A stretch of DNA of 64,000 nucleotides, from assembly GCA_026018925.1 (NCBI GenBank), contig JAKSZU010000003.1, positions 5,407,867 to 5,471,866 on the forward strand, in the 5' to 3' direction. The position numbers and the translations under genes were made by a program. This DNA is from Tupaia tana. Its lineage: Eukaryota > Chordata > Mammalia > Scandentia > Tupaiidae. Position 1 is the stretch's first letter. Every line of letters starts with the position of its first letter. Under the pieces are notes generated by a model that was not told the DNA's origin, ran no database searches, and was given only the letters and a program-made list of their open reading frames with translations. Positions 12,065 to 24,430 of the stretch are shown in pieces.

Positions 12065-12371
12065 ATATATATATATATATATTCTTTCTATTTTTATTAT
12101 AAATATATATATATATTTTTTTTTTGGGGGGGGAGAGGTGTTTGCTATAGGGTGTGTGCCCTTGCCAGAAAGACAGAGAGATACAGAAAACGAGAAATCA
12201 CCACCAGGGGGAATGGCCACGCCACAATCCCTTCTCCATTCTCCTCTCGAGATCTTGGGCATGCACGCACACAGTGCCCGGCGTGAGTTTAAGCCACTGG
12301 GTCCAGGACTTGAACCGCGGTCGACTACATGGGAATCCAGCAACATAGCCATTACGCTAACTGCTGGTCCC
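12065..12371 (-). repeat. SINE type A with (AT)n tail
   Basis: Full minus-strand copy. The reversed tail has become (AT)n at 12062-12080 and 12103-12117. Target repeats are 'gaaaaaatgtgttt' and 'gaaaaaatgctttt'. Confidence 0.93.
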
Positions 12372-15252
12372 GAAAAAATGCTTTTGAAAAGGAAAAAATG
12401 GCTTAAAGGAAGCCCAGCGTGGCCCCCCGCAAGGCCGCCACCCCAGGAAGCACGCCGAGTCCCCAGCCCGCGTCTCCTCTCTGTGCCCCCGCCCGTCTGC
12501 AGCTCCACTAAGTTCCCTTTTCAGACACCAAGTTCTCCCAAGCTCTGCTTCCCGATGGCCTGTGAGGCCCCCATGGGAGAGGGACTCCCCTAGCTGAAGC
12601 AGGATTTCTGAGTCTTTGTATTCGCCTCCAGGCCCTCCCAGTTTAATGGTGGCAGAGTTTGGGCTGCGGAGTCAGGACAGCGGGGTTCAGGTGTGACCTC
12701 CTCCACCGTCTCGCGTAAGGACCACAGCAGCTCTGTTTAGCGGCACGCTCGCGCGGGCCTTGCCCCAGGCCTGGCATTCACCTGTGCCCTGCTCCCACAG
12801 TGCCCCGGCACAGTGCCATCTGTTCCCAAGAGACCAGCTCTGGGCAGGGGCAGGGAGAACACAGGGAAGCCAGGCAGAAAGATAGAAGCCTCTGCCGAAC
12901 TCGGAAAGGTTTGAGTGAGAGAGCTTCCTCAGGGTGCTGGAGAGCCGTGCATCCCACCGGGAACGACATGGCGAGACGTCCACTCCAGCGTCTTCGCACC
13001 AAGCAGTTCGTCCAGGTTCTCTGTGCGGCTGTGTCCTCTGCACGCGCTGCGCCTCCTCCCTGCCCTCAGGGACTGGGTTAGGATGGGCTGTGCTCACACC
13101 AGGGGGCCTGCAGGGAGCAGGGCTGGGGGAAGAGAGCCTTGTTCTTTAGAGTCCTCTAAGGAGTACGCTGCTTAGTCACATTCTCTTCTAATTATTTCTC
13201 CTTGAAAAATGAACATCTGTACCAAGAACTGCCAGAAGTTCCACCAGGGCCCTTACTCTGTGTCTGGGGCTCAGGGGAGGAGGGATCGTGCTCTGCAGAG
13301 GACAGAGACCCTGAGAGGAGACGCCCTGGCCCCGGCCGGCCCTGGTCCTGCCGGAGACAGAGTGCTGTCAGCAGGAGTGGAGTGGGGCTTAGGATAGACA
13401 GCAGGTAGGTGCTTAAATACGGCGTTAGCCAGCCTCTTGGTTCAAAAGCAAAACTGAACAAGTAATTTTCCACATAAATATCACATCCCATGAAGCAGAT
13501 TCTGAAACCCGGAAAGGCTGTGTAGTACAAGTCTTCCCTGAGGACTGCCAGTGCTTCCAGAGCCTTGCAGCGATGCAAGGCACACGCAGACAGAGCGAGC
13601 ATTTATATTTAAAGCCTTTTCCCTTTTGGGGAGCCACGAGCGCATCGTTCTGTACGGATGCCCTGCAGTCTTGGAGCTGAGAGCAGTGAGGCGCGTGTCG
13701 CCAGGCCCGCGAGCCGCCTGTCAGCTGCCAGCATGCCCTGCTCCTGCCGAGCCCCCGCGTCCCCGGGCTCTGCTGCCGGGAGCACCGCGGTCACAAACCG
13801 CGCCATAGGTGTGCCACTTGGCAAGGACACAGGCGTGCCTGTGGGAATCCCCGAGGGGAGCTGGGGTCAGGGGACGCGCCTCTGTAGCTTTGACAGGTGT
13901 TGCCAGGATGCCCGCTCAGAGGGCCGTGTCTTCCCCGGGCCTTCACAGACGCAGGCGGCGCAGTCTGGATGCAAAGTCTGAGCTGGGACTGGGGGCGAGG
14001 TCACGGGCGAGGCGGAGGCCGCTTTCCCTAGTGCCCTGCGTGAGGCCCGGGGCTTTTACACGTGGAAACGCAGGTCCCAGGCCGAGGCGCCATCCCACTC
14101 ATTACGGTGGGGCGTGGCACAGGGTTTTGAGCGTAGCAGTCCCGCCCAGTCCGTCTGTAGCACTGGCCTGGGGGTGGCAGGGACACGCCCACGGGGAGCA
14201 CAGAACGGGCTCTGTCTCTCTGGAGGGGACAGCTCGGGAGGGTGTCACATCTCATCTAGCGTGAGGCTGCAGCTCGGCCCGGTGCCAGCAGAGCCCTCTG
14301 AAGGCCAGGCCCCACCCCAGCCTGGGGCAGCATCTCTGTTCCTGGGGGTTCTGTGGGCACCACCAGGAGCCTGGTCCCAGGCAGCTGGAAGTCCGGTCCT
14401 GCGCCAGGTGCAGCCACCCCCTCTCTGAAGAACCACCACCGCGTCAGCTCCCTCCTCCTCTGCCTCCTCCTCTTTTCCCCGTCCTCCCAGATGCCCCTCA
14501 AAGCAGGCCTGCTTCTCGAGATCTGCTGTTAGGTGCCTGTTATGTGGTCAGTTTTCGGTCCTATGAAAATGCACTGACGGAAGTTTCTGTCTCCTCCGTG
14601 TCCTCCTACAACTCGTCCCCACCCTCTCCTGCCGTGCCCAGGTCAGCTGGGGCCAGCCGGGATTCCCACTGGCCTGGCTCCGGCTGGGAAGGGCTTCCCG
14701 GGAAAGATGCTCCTCCTCTGTGGGTTATTCCAAACACACCCCCAATGCTCGAGCAGCAAGAGGGAGAGCAGGTTCTAGACTCTGGCTTAGCGGGGGTCGT
14801 TTCCCTCCTGCTTTTCCCTCCCTGTGCCTTTTGGGCAGCAGGCTTTTGTCCAGGACAGCACGGGGGCTGCAGGCTTGAAGGGTGTGGGCAGGACCCCTCC
14901 CCGAAGGCAGACGGTGGGTTTGGGGGGAGAGGAGACGTCCAGATTTTATCCTTGGTCTGAGCACTGCGCTGTTCATGGTTGACAGTTACACGTAGGGCCA
15001 GCCAGAGTGCTTTATGGGAAGGGGAGGGAGGTAGAGTGAATTGCCACCCAAGGGGTAGAAGGCCGCTCTCTGGGAAGGAGGACCAAGCAGAGGGGGACAA
15101 ACATGTGTCTGGGGCTGGGAGGGGCATCTGGAGCGTGGTGGCAGGGCCCGGGAAGGGGACCAGCAGGCTCTGCAGGGGGCCCGTCCACACCCAGCCCTGA
15201 AGTAGCAGTCTTAGCCCATGGCTACGGACACGTGCAGTCTGGCCTGCACAAT

Positions 15253-15510
15253 TGTTTTTAAAAATTGGTTATAGGGTGTATGTGCTTGCTGGGGAGAGAC
15301 AGAGAGGGAGAGGGAACGAGAAGGCACCCCGCGGGGCGTTAGGGGGAAGGTGGCCACACTGCAGTCCCTTCTCCTCCATCGCCCTCTCAAGATCTGGGGC
15401 TTGCACACACTCATGCCCAGCATGCTTTCCAAGCGAGTGTCCAGGACTCAAACTCACACTGGCCATGTGAGATCCAGCTGCCTTAGCCACCACACCGCTG
15501 GCTGGCCCTG
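15253..15510 (-). repeat. SINE type C
   Basis: Minus-strand copy with 'ggttatagggtgtatgtgc', 'ggccacactgcagtccct', and the reversed head 'accacaccgctggctgg'. Confidence 0.85.
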
Positions 15511-15694
15511 ACTTGCATCATTTAAAATGGATTTTATAATTGTTTTTCTTACCTATGAGATGTGAGCAGTCAGACTCAGTCCAGGCTCTGCCTCTCTTAG
15601 AAGACATTTGGCATCAGTACATGGGACGGGTCTCCAGGGGCTGCCCGAACAAGGGCCGTGGGCAGAGGGGCTTCCAGCCACAGAGGCTGGTCCT

Positions 15695-15995
15695 TTCTCC
15701 GTTCTGGAGGCCACGAGTCCAAAGTCAAGGTGTCGGCAGGGCCAGGATCCTTCCTGCCTCTTCCAGCTTCTGGTGTGGCCGGCAGTCCTTGGTGTCCAGG
15801 CCGGCAGACGCACTCCTGCAGTCCCCGCCTTCTCTCTGCGAGTGTCCCCTCCTCTTACAGACACAGTCGTAATGGAGGGGCGACCCCACTCCAGCAGACT
15901 CTCACCTCAGTTCAATGAGTCTGTAAAAATGCTGTTTCCAGTAAGGTCACATACACGGGTACAGGGATTCGAACTTCCACGTACCCCCATCCTTT
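15695..15995 (+). repeat. Old LTR-like dispersed repeat, copy 1
   Basis: 'gttctggaggccacgagtcc', 'aaggtgtcggcagg', 'ttccagtaaggtcacat' and 'tcgaacttccacgtac' are the conserved words of a repeat common in mammalian introns. I cannot name its subfamily. Two more pieces lie at 17500 and 26060. Confidence 0.6.
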
Positions 15996-16394
15996 GGGGA
16001 CGTAGCAGTTGCCTGCTGGCATAACCGGCGGGGTGTGAGCACTGGAGCCCCTCCGGCAGTCGGGGCCCCGTGCTGCCTCATGCGTCCTGCTTGGTAGGGG
16101 AGGGGAGTGGCCGACCAGGGTCTGACTAGATGGAGCGAGTGTGGAGTCCGCACCCCGTAATTTCTGAACGGTTCGTGCATGGTCCTCCCAGCAGGGGTCC
16201 TGCCCCGACCCTGCTCACCCAGGACGCTCCTGCACCCACCAGCGCCAAGAGACCAGAAGCAGGTTAGCAGCTCTGCCCACATCACATCCGCGCCTTCAGA
16301 CTGGCCATCAGGACTCCTGGCGCCTGAGCGGTCACAGCCCTCCTCCACCTCCTGGGCGTCCCCATCCTGACCGCCCTGTTATTTCTTCCCGCAG

Positions 16395-16609
16395 CCTCCG
16401 GCCTCTCCTCCTCCCCGTCCACGCCCACCCAGGTGACCAAGCAGCACACCTTTCCCCTCGAGTCCTACAAGCATGAGCCAGAGCGGCTGGAGAACCGCGT
16501 CTATGCCTCCTCCCCACCGCCGGACACAGGCCAGAGGTTCTGCCTGCCCTTCCAGAGCCCGGCCAGGCCTCCGCCCGTGTCGCCAACGCACTCTGCTCCC
16601 TCCAGAACC
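16395..16609 (+). CDS. PRKAG2: PRKAG2 coding exon, N-terminal extension of AMPK gamma-2 (exon 4 in human numbering)
   Basis: This internal exon encodes part of the non-catalytic N-terminal extension of the AMPK gamma-2 subunit. It carries two bases of a split codon and then 71 codons, including the runs [20 protein letters not shown] and [10 protein letters not shown], which I recognise as gamma-2. The acceptor is a pyrimidine stretch ending ttcccgcag (AG at 16393-16394). The donor is acc|gtaagt (GT at 16610-16611). The exon therefore starts in phase 1 and ends in phase 0, matching the second exon at 51504. Against the human protein as I remember it, most residues agree, but the segment after GQRF reads CLPFQSP, one residue shorter, and the last codon is Thr rather than Ala. 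The region is Ser/Pro-rich, probably disordered, and contains no CBS domain. In AMPK the gamma subunit binds AMP, ADP and ATP through CBS repeats encoded further downstream. The gamma-2 extension is present only in the long isoform. A pseudogene is unlikely because splice sites and frame are intact. Confidence 0.96.
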
Positions 16610-17494
16610 GTAAGTCTGGGCCTGCGTCCTGCGGGCAGGGCCGCCGGGTGTCGGAGGGGCAGAGCTGGCCACCGTCCCTGAGCTGGCCGGCCTGACAGGT
16701 GCAGCTGGGGCTGCGGCTGTGCATGGCATGTGTGGGGCACCTCGCCTAAATCGCAGGCTCCAGGACACTGCGGGAGGGCACGGGTGGCAAGCGAAGTCAG
16801 CGGAAACGGCACGAGGGTACCTCAGGAAGGGCAGGGGGAGTGTTTCCTCCCCGCAGCTGCTCCTTACAGTCGTGCGTTGGAAGCATCGTTTGACTTGACC
16901 ATGATCAAGATGCTCAAGTGAAACGCTGTGGGCAATTCCAAACGTGAGCGGGTTGGGAATTTTATTCTGGAGTTGGAGGATTTAAAGTCCACCATCATCT
17001 GATGTGGGGCCCGCCCCTGGAAAAGGGGTGCTCAGAGCAGCGCGGTGGAGCAGACACATCGCAACCTTGGGGGGACCCGCTGAGGCAGCCGCACTGCAGT
17101 GCAGAGCCCGCACGTGGTCTGCGGGAGGGAAGGCCTGTCTGGAGACTTGATGGCCACGGCCATTCGGCTCAGAGGAGCACGGCAGCAGCATTGCTCTGAG
17201 CCCCCCGGGACATGCCCGCCACCTCCCGGGAGTCTGCCTGGGTGCAATGCGTTCACTCAGAGGTCACGTTGGTCTCCTGGGCCGCTGGAACAGAGGAGCA
17301 CACATGAGGCGGGGGGTGAACAGCAGACAGTTTGGGGACCAGGCATTCAAGATCAAAATGTCATCAGGGCTGTGCTCCCTCCAAGCCTCCAGGGGAAGGT
17401 CCTGCCCTTCTTCGTCCAGCTCGTGGTGGCCGCGGGCATGTCGTGGTTGGAGCAGCATTGCTCCAGCCCTGCTTCTGTGTCCACATGGCCACCT

Positions 17495-17680
17495 GACCTC
17501 GGTGTCTGTGGCCAGAGTCCTTTTCATACGAGGACACCAGTCATATTGGCTTAGGGGCCCCCAGTCCAGATGACCTCACCATGACTTGCAAAGACCCTAT
17601 TTCCAACTGAGGTCACATTCCTAGATCTGGGGGTTAGAACTTCCACACTTCTTTTAAGGGGACACGACTCATCCCGTAAG
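17495..17680 (+). repeat. Old LTR-like dispersed repeat, copy 2
   Basis: Carries 'gaggacaccagtcatattgg', 'caaagaccctatttccaa' and 'gaggtcacattcctag'; the left part of the repeat is not clear. Confidence 0.65.
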
Positions 17681-18427
17681 AGTTGATACCTTGGGGAGAA
17701 GATGCGTTTGCCCAGCAGAGAACGTGCCACTGTTACTCCTCTTGCTCGTCCCACGATCGTGTTATTAGATGTGTGCTTGGCAAAGCACAGCTTCGGGACG
17801 GGGTTAAACGGCAAGGTGCTGTTCCTGCCCTCCAGAGCTACAGTCCTCCTGGGACAGGCTCGTGCTCAGTGGGACCCTGAATGGAAGAGCCAAAGTGGGG
17901 GCACAGGGCTAGTGGAGCCAGGGCGACCGCAGGAGGAGGGAAGGGAGCTCTGAGGCTGGCCGGATGAGGTGATGCTGGCTTCGAGCAGGACTAACTGGCC
18001 AGGCATGGACAGGGGAGAGGCAGAGGAGAGCCTCGTTGGAGAGGTTAGCCAGGCGTGGGGCCAGCCGTGAGCCTGACAAGTGGCAGGAGAAGCAGCGGGG
18101 ATGTCTCTGAGGCGCCTGCCGGGCAGACAGCAGAGCAGGGGCTGAGCACAGGCTTCTGGCAGGGGTGCAGGGTGGAGAGGCCTCTCTTCCCAGGCGTTAA
18201 ATGAAGACTCTTGGATATCCAGATAATGGAGCAGGCGAGAAGCCAAGTGGGGTGGTGAGGCAGAGCAGGAGCCACCAGCCCCCTTGGGACAGTGACAGGT
18301 GATGTTGCCAGAACCAGTGGCAGGAAGTGAGACTGTAGGGAGCTGGAGCCAGGGAGGAGACACAGCCACTAGCCAGGGCTGCCTCAGGGACAGAAACCTC
18401 TATCCTGTGCCAAACCTACCCAGAGGT

Positions 18428-18696
18428 GGGACCAGCAGTTAGCATAGTGGCTATGTCGCTGGACTCCCACGTAGTCGACTGCAGTTCGTGTCCCGGACCC
18501 TGTAGCTTAAAACTCACGCCAGGAGCATGTGCGTGCATGCCCAAGATCCCGAGAGGAGAATGGAGGAGAGAAGGGATTGCGGCATGGCCATCCCCCCTGG
18601 GGGGTGATTTCTCGCTTTCTGTCTCTCTGTCTCTCTCTCTGGCGAGCACACGCACCCTATAGCAAAAACCTCTAAAAAAAATAATTAAAAAATAAA
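18428..18696 (+). repeat. SINE type A
   Basis: Full copy, gggaccagcagttagcatag to 'ccctatagcaaaaacctc'. Target repeats are 'aaacctacccagaggt' (left) and 'aaacctacccaggggc' (right). Confidence 0.95.
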
Positions 18697-19254
18697 AACC
18701 TACCCAGGGGCAGCAGGAAGGACAGCGGAGACAGGCAGCCCCCGAGATGCAGAGCAGAGAGAGGACTCCGTAGGAACAGACAAGGAAATGGCCAGCAGAG
18801 AGCTTCCCGTGGACTATGTGGGCACGGCGAGCGGTCCCAGAGCGCTGGCTCCTCTCCTCGGCGAGGGGGCACTGCTAGACCCTGCCCGTGCAGGAGAGAG
18901 GGCGGCCTGCAGAGAAACCAGCTACCTTGGCTCTCGTCATGCGGGAGAGGCAGACGCAGGCTCAGGTTTCTCGCAGCCACGTGAGTCTCATGGCAGCCCC
19001 CAGCCTTCCCCAGTTATCCAGGGCGTGCCCCACGGTTGCTGTCCCGTCTCTCCACGAGGGCGACTAGAGAGTGACAGTCTTACCTGTGTGCGCTTCGCAC
19101 GGCTGTGAAGGCCCCGGCCAAGGCCAGCCTGTGGAGGTCCTTCCAAGCCTGCTAAGGCGTTTCGGGGACCAGAGAGGAAGGGCCCTGGGCTGTGTCCTGC
19201 CCTCGGCAGTCAATGTGGAGCATGTGCCAGTCCCCAACACCCAAGTGACAGTGT

Positions 19255-19910
19255 GCGTGACAGCACAGTGAGATGTCGCCACGACCCAGCCGTGTGGGTA
19301 GATAGACAAGACGTGGTACACACAGGCAGTGGAATGCAGCCGGGGTGGGGGTGGGGACAGCAGATGGCATGATAGTTTCATTGCTGGACTCCCACATGGT
19401 CGACCACAGTTCAAGTCTTGAACCCAGCAGCTTAAAACTCACGCCAGGTGCATGTGTGTGCATGCCCCAAATCCCAAAAGAATGAAGGAGCAGGGATTGC
19501 GGTGTGGCCATTCCCCTGTGAGGGTGTGATTTCTCGCTGTCTGTCTCTCTGTCTCTCCAGCGAGTACACACACCCTATAGCAAAAATCTCTCTAGAAAAA
19601 TTTTAAGAAGAAGAGCAGGGTAGGATATTGTGACCCAGGCCCCTAGAGGACACCGTGCTCAGTGAAATAGGCCTGTCACGGAAGACAGAAACGGCGCACG
19701 TCCCTCCACTCGTGAGCCTGCAGTAGTCAGACCCATGGACAGGAACGGAAGCTGGTTGTCAGGGCCGGGGCAGAGAATGGGGACTTGCTGCTTACGGGTG
19801 GAGTATCAGTATGGGAGGGTGACAGCAGTGACAGCTGCCCCACACTGGAGCGTACTTAATGCCCCCGTGCTGTGCATTTAGAAATGGCTCAGACGGTAAA
19901 TTTTGCCTAT
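19255..19910 (+). repeat. L1 3' end, split by a SINE
   Basis: 'gacaagacgtggtacacaca' before the SINE, and 'gacaccgtgctcagtgaaat' and 'ttagaaatggctcagac' after it, follow the order of an old L1 3' end on the + strand. Heavily diverged. Confidence 0.6.
19354..19612 (+). repeat. SINE type A, inside L1
   Basis: Full copy, ggggacagcagatggcatga to 'ccctatagcaaaaatctctc', with a tail ending in 'aagaagaag'. Confidence 0.93.
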
Positions 19911-20020
19911 ATCTTACCACAACAGGAGAAGGACGATCTGTCCAGACGACAGCATTAATGTAGTCCAAGCTCCAGAAAACAGGGTCATTGCCCAAGGATG
20001 CCAACTTCCTTCGTGTTTTG

Positions 20021-20281
20021 TTTATTTATTTTTAATGGCCAGAGGGTGCGTGAGCTCACCAGAGACAGACAGGGAAAGGACGAAAAAGGGAGAAGGAAAA
20101 GGACCCCCAGTGGGGCATGGCCACACTGCAATCCCATCGCCTCCATTTCTCCTTCCTGTTGGGATCTGGGTGCACACATGCACCTGACGTGTTTTCTCAA
20201 GCCACCAAGGGCCAACACTGGAACCGCGGTCAGCCACGCGGGCCATGACCACCTGAACCACTATCCGGTGAGGCCAGCCCT
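20021..20281 (-). repeat. SINE type C
   Basis: Minus-strand: 'tttatttatttttaatggcc' is the reversed tail. The body includes 'gttgggatctgggtgcacac', and the reversed head ends 'accactatccggtgaggcc'. Confidence 0.85.
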
Positions 20282-21010
20282 CCCCACTTGCACTGTGAAC
20301 CGATGCGTTCCAGGAGTTGGAATGAAGGTCCCCTGGCTACGTCGGCCTCAGTCCCATTCGTAAGTCTCTCCAGCCCGGCTTCCGAGGGCTGCCCTGGGGC
20401 CTGCTCTCTGCCCTGCAGTCACGGCCCAGCCATGTCTCTGCCCTCCAGCGGCCCCTGGCAGCGGGGCGGGTGGTAATTTCAAGGTCATATAAAATTTGTT
20501 TCTTTATCGTTGGATTTTGTCGAATGCCTGTGTGTACTGAGTTCCTCAGGAGCTTGGCTGAGTTTGTTAATTTTGCTACCAGCGTAATCTTCGTGAAGGA
20601 ATGCGAGTTGCTTAACGATTTTTGAAAGTGAAAAAATTTAGATATCATTTATCTCTGCCTTTTGAGATAAAAAGACACTTTATGTAAACATTGACCATAA
20701 AGATAATTTTAAAAAATCTGTTCCCGTAAACTTTATTCTAAAATGGAAGAGGAGACGGTATAATTAATCTTTAGTAGACAGCACTTGTTTTCTCGTTTAT
20801 CTGTTCCGCAAATACTTATGAAGCCACTGCTGTGTGCCAGAACCTGCTCGCCTGCAGGATAGAGCGACTAGTACTGCGTCGCATTCCTGTATCTGTTCTG
20901 GTCACCGCTTGGTCAGCAGCACCATGCATGCCCTGGGCATGGGATGAAACAGGCTGGCTTGAGGTTCAGTAGGACTGCAGCCAGTTGGAAATTACGAAAG
21001 GCCTCTGAGG

Positions 21011-21237
21011 GTCCAGACTCCCATGTAGTTGACCGCGGTTCGAGTCCCAGACCCAGCGGCTTAAAACTCACACTGGGTGTGTGCATGCGTGCCCAAGATC
21101 TCGAGAGGAAAATGGGAGAAAAGGGATTGCAGTGTGGCCATTCTCCTGGGGGTGATTTCTCACTCTCTCTGTCTCTCCAGCGAGGGCACTCACCCTGTAG
21201 CAAAAATCTCTCTTAAAGAGAGAGAGAGAGAAAGAAA
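21011..21237 (+). repeat. SINE type A, 5' truncated
   Basis: Starts within the head at ccagactcccatgtagttga, keeps an intact B box (ggttcgagtcc) and a full body, and ends in a (GA)n tail. Confidence 0.92.
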
Positions 21238-21336
21238 GGCCCCCGAGGAGAACACTCACCGAATGCTGAGTCAGGACATTTGAGAAATGATCAGTTGAGA
21301 AATCAGAAATGGGATTCTAAAGAAAGCAGGAATCCT

Positions 21337-21525
21337 GGGACTGGCAAGTGGCATGGTGGTTAAAGGCGCTGGACTCCCACATGGCTGACCACAGTTCAAG
21401 TCTCAGACCTGGTGGCTTGCTTTCTCACTTCCTCTCTCTCTCTCTCTGTCTCTCTCTGATCAAACTGGAAAATAATAATGATAATAATAAATTAAGTTAA
21501 ATATAATAATTCTTTTTAAAAAGAA
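21337..21525 (+). repeat. SINE type B
   Basis: Full copy with head, CT tract and an (AAT)n-rich tail. Target repeats are 'aaagaaagcaggaatcc' and 'aaagaaaataggaatcc'. Confidence 0.93.
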
Positions 21526-22769
21526 AGAAAATAGGAATCCAAATAATTGCTCAAAGCAAAGCCATTGACTGTGATGGGTCATGAAGGAGTGATTTGCATG
21601 AGCTTGGAGCGGCCACCCTGCGCACACGCTGAGCTTTCGGGGGCACTGTGGGGGTGCTCGCCGCCTATCTCCCTGTGGCCCGGCTCCTACTGCAGCCTCT
21701 CGTTCACTGACCACTAGCAGAAGCAGCTGGACTTAGTTTGCTGGAAACAGACGGGTTCTAGGAAAAGGCTGCTAATGAAACAGAGGACAGAAGGTTTGTC
21801 TATCTGGGGGGACAAAAGGGCCAATCATTACCGTCGAGTGTGACGGGGCCAGTTTAGTTAGGAGAGGAAACACCCCGTCCTGTCTCGGCGAGTGGAGGAG
21901 CCCGTCTGAGAGGAAGTGGGAGCTGTTTTCAGCAGGGAAGGACGAGTTTTAGGTTGACTCCTCTCCTGGGCGCGGAATCTGATTGGATGTGGGGAGGACA
22001 GGAGCCGGCGAGAGGCAATATGCAATATGGCAGCTGCAGGAGGAAGGAAATGGAGCAGAGCTGAAGGCAAAGAGCTGGTTAGGAGGTGGAACTGGAGGCC
22101 TTCGGGATGAGTGACCGGCTCGTTGAAAGGGAAGAAGCATCAAGGATGGCTCCTAAGATCTTGCCGTGGGAAACTGGATGAATGTTTGCACTTGCTGGGA
22201 CAGGACTGGAGGAGGAAGAGGAACAGCACGTGTGTGTGCATGTGCAAGCACACATGCACCTGTGCGTTCGGGGTGGAGACACAAGAAGGCCTGGAACACA
22301 CTCAGGGCCAGTGTTCGAGGAGCAGTGTTCTATGAGCGTGGGGCTGCAGGTTAAGATGAAAGTCACCTACAACAAACGGTGGCTGGTGCAATGGCAGGGG
22401 ATGGAATAACCCGGAGAATGTGCCTGAGAAGAGAGGCATGAAGAGGTGACATGTAAGGGACAAAGGGAAAAGATTCTGAATTGCCTGGGAAGGGGGCAGA
22501 AAAGCAGGTGAACACAGTGTCACAGAGCCAAAGGGATGCGTGTCATTGAGTGCCACATTTGGAGGGCGCAGTCGCAACCTCAGACTCAGCAGACTGACCT
22601 TGGTGAGGGTCCTTGTGATGTCAAAGCAGGAGCCATGTGATGGGGGTGAGTGGTGATCTCTAGTGTAAGCAACCCTTTCAAGAACCCTGTGGAGAAGGGG
22701 CGGGGGCTGCCGCTGGAAGAATGGAGGTGACAGCGCCTTCCTGAATGTGGGCATGGATTGTCTGTTTGT

Positions 22770-22932
22770 TTGTTTTGGCCAGAGGGTACATGTGCTTGCT
22801 AGAGAAAGAAAAACAGGACAGCAGGAGAAAGCATCCTCACCAGGGGATGGTCACACTGCAGTCCCTTCTCGCTTCTCCATCCTGTCAGGATTTGGGTGCA
22901 CTCATACATGTTACCTGTGTGTTTCTTTTTTT
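22770..22932 (-). repeat. SINE type C, left part
   Basis: Reversed tail and body: 'tttgttttggccagagggta', 'gatggtcacactgcagtcc', 'ctgtcaggatttgggtgc'. The head part does not follow directly. A matching head piece is found at 23725-23806. Confidence 0.8.
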
Positions 22933-22948
22933 AAGAATTATTTTCTTT

Positions 22949-23156
22949 GGGACCAGCAGTTGGTGTAATGGCTATGTCGCTGGACTCCCATGTAGTCGAC
23001 CATGGTTTGAGTCCCAGACCCAGTGGCTTAAATTCACGCCCGGCGTGTGTGCGTGCGTGCCCAAGATCTCGTGAGGAAAATGGAGGAGAAGGGATTGCAG
23101 CGTGGCCATCCCCCCTGGGGTCTTTCTGGTGAGGGCAAAAACCTCTCAAAAAAAAA
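22949..23156 (+). repeat. SINE type A with internal deletion
   Basis: The head and body are intact, but the CT-rich stretch after 'cccctggggt' is missing. Target repeats are 'aagaattattttcttt' and 'aagaattcttttcttt', a 16-bp match with one difference. Confidence 0.95.
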
Positions 23157-23724
23157 AGAATTCTTTTCTTTAACCTTATATCCTTATTTAAATCTGATTT
23201 AAGTGAGAAAGCTCACTTTCTAGTGTGGGAGTCTCTACGTGCTCTGTGCGTTTCTGGTGAGACCAGATTACAATCATGGTGGATACGTTCATCCTATAGC
23301 TGTTGATCTGGTCTTCCCTGTTGCCAAACCTTCTACCTCTCATTCCAAAAAAAAAAAAGAAGTTATTTGCTTTTTGAAGCGTTTTCCAACCTGAATCAGA
23401 GCCTCCATGCAGATGATGCCTTATTTTATCTGTCAAAGCAATTCTGACCATAACCACGAGAGACTTCAGAGCAGAGTGAGAGAGAGGTTAAGATGAAGAC
23501 GAAGCAAGCTGCTCAGATACCTCTGATCCATGGACTCAGACATAGAAGGGGCCAGCTGCCATCCTGTCTAGCTGTACATCTGTCTATATTCCTTATGGGA
23601 GCTCATAGATAAGCTTCCTCCTTGCCTTTCGAAGCATCTTTTGAGCCCTTTCTCAATCCACTCGGCACGCCTTACTGGCACAGCAGGAACCTGCCAGCAG
23701 GAGCCCATCTGGTGCGTTTGCTTT

Positions 23725-23806
23725 CTTAAGCCTCCAGGGCTAAGACTCCAACCAGGTCGGCCATGTGGGATCCAACTCCCTTAAACACCAGGCCACAGGG
23801 CTGGCC
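23725..23806 (-). repeat. SINE type C, head part
   Basis: Reversed head: 'cttaagcctccagggctaag', 'ggtcggccatgtgggatcc' and 'ccaggccacagggctggccc'. It may be the other half of the copy at 22770. Confidence 0.75.
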
Positions 23807-24266
23807 CTAAGTGGAAATGGATTTAAACCAAGCTGGGGAAGGGTGAGTAGGAGGGAGCAGTTTTGGATAGATGCAGGAGTGTGGCATCCGGTCTCGTGAA
23901 GGGCAGGACTGGTTTCCGTGGGAGCTGGGAGTGTACACGCCGACGTATTTGTCTTGAATCAATGGCAGAACCATCTTCCCTTGGGTCAAGTCTTCCCGTG
24001 CAAGGGTGCTGGGATGAGCAGGCTCTCCAGTTCCCTTCCACACCAATCGCTCCCAGACTCTCCCTTGCTTCTCTGTGAATTTAACCCTGGGCCTGTGTCT
24101 GAGGTCAGAGTTCCTGGAAGCAGAGTCTGCCATGGAGCACCAGGTGCCCGTCTGTTATGTGTTGGGGAGTGCTCTCAGGAGGAACCCAGACGAGCAGGGG
24201 GAAAGCCAAGCAGGACCCGATGTCAGTGAGCTCTAGTCTCAGCCTGATGAGGAGAGCGCTGGAGCG

Positions 24267-24430
24267 GGGCAAGCCCACGGCGTGGTGGCTAAGGCACTGG
24301 ACCCCACAGAGCCGACTACCCGGGTCAGTCACAGACCTGTTGGCTTGAAAACATGCTGGGCACGTGTGCTTGCTCGAAATCCGGAGAGGAGAATAGGGGA
24401 GCGGGTTTGCAGCATGGTCACCCTCCTCTT
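24267..24430 (+). repeat. SINE type A/C, 3' truncated
   Basis: Diverged head (ggggcaagcccacggcgtgg) and body up to 'gtttgcagcatggtcac', then lost. Confidence 0.75.

Larger units (their letters stand above)
1..16394 (+). other. PRKAG2: PRKAG2 intron (partial), upstream of the 16395 exon
   Basis: This is the intron 5' of the first exon seen. It is moderately GC-rich and holds SINEs, one MITE and small tandem repeats, listed separately. I looked for the preceding gamma-2 exon (the Ser/Pro-rich run before SGLSSS) and did not find it, so it should lie beyond position 1. Between the listed repeats I see nothing I can support at 1-540, 760-2097, 2700-3640, 6480-7300, 8430-9720, 9900-10556, 10830-12050 and 12375-15250. 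These look like ordinary or very old intronic sequence. A G run (1424-1440, 17 G) is the only simple feature in the first 2 kb. Confidence 0.85.
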
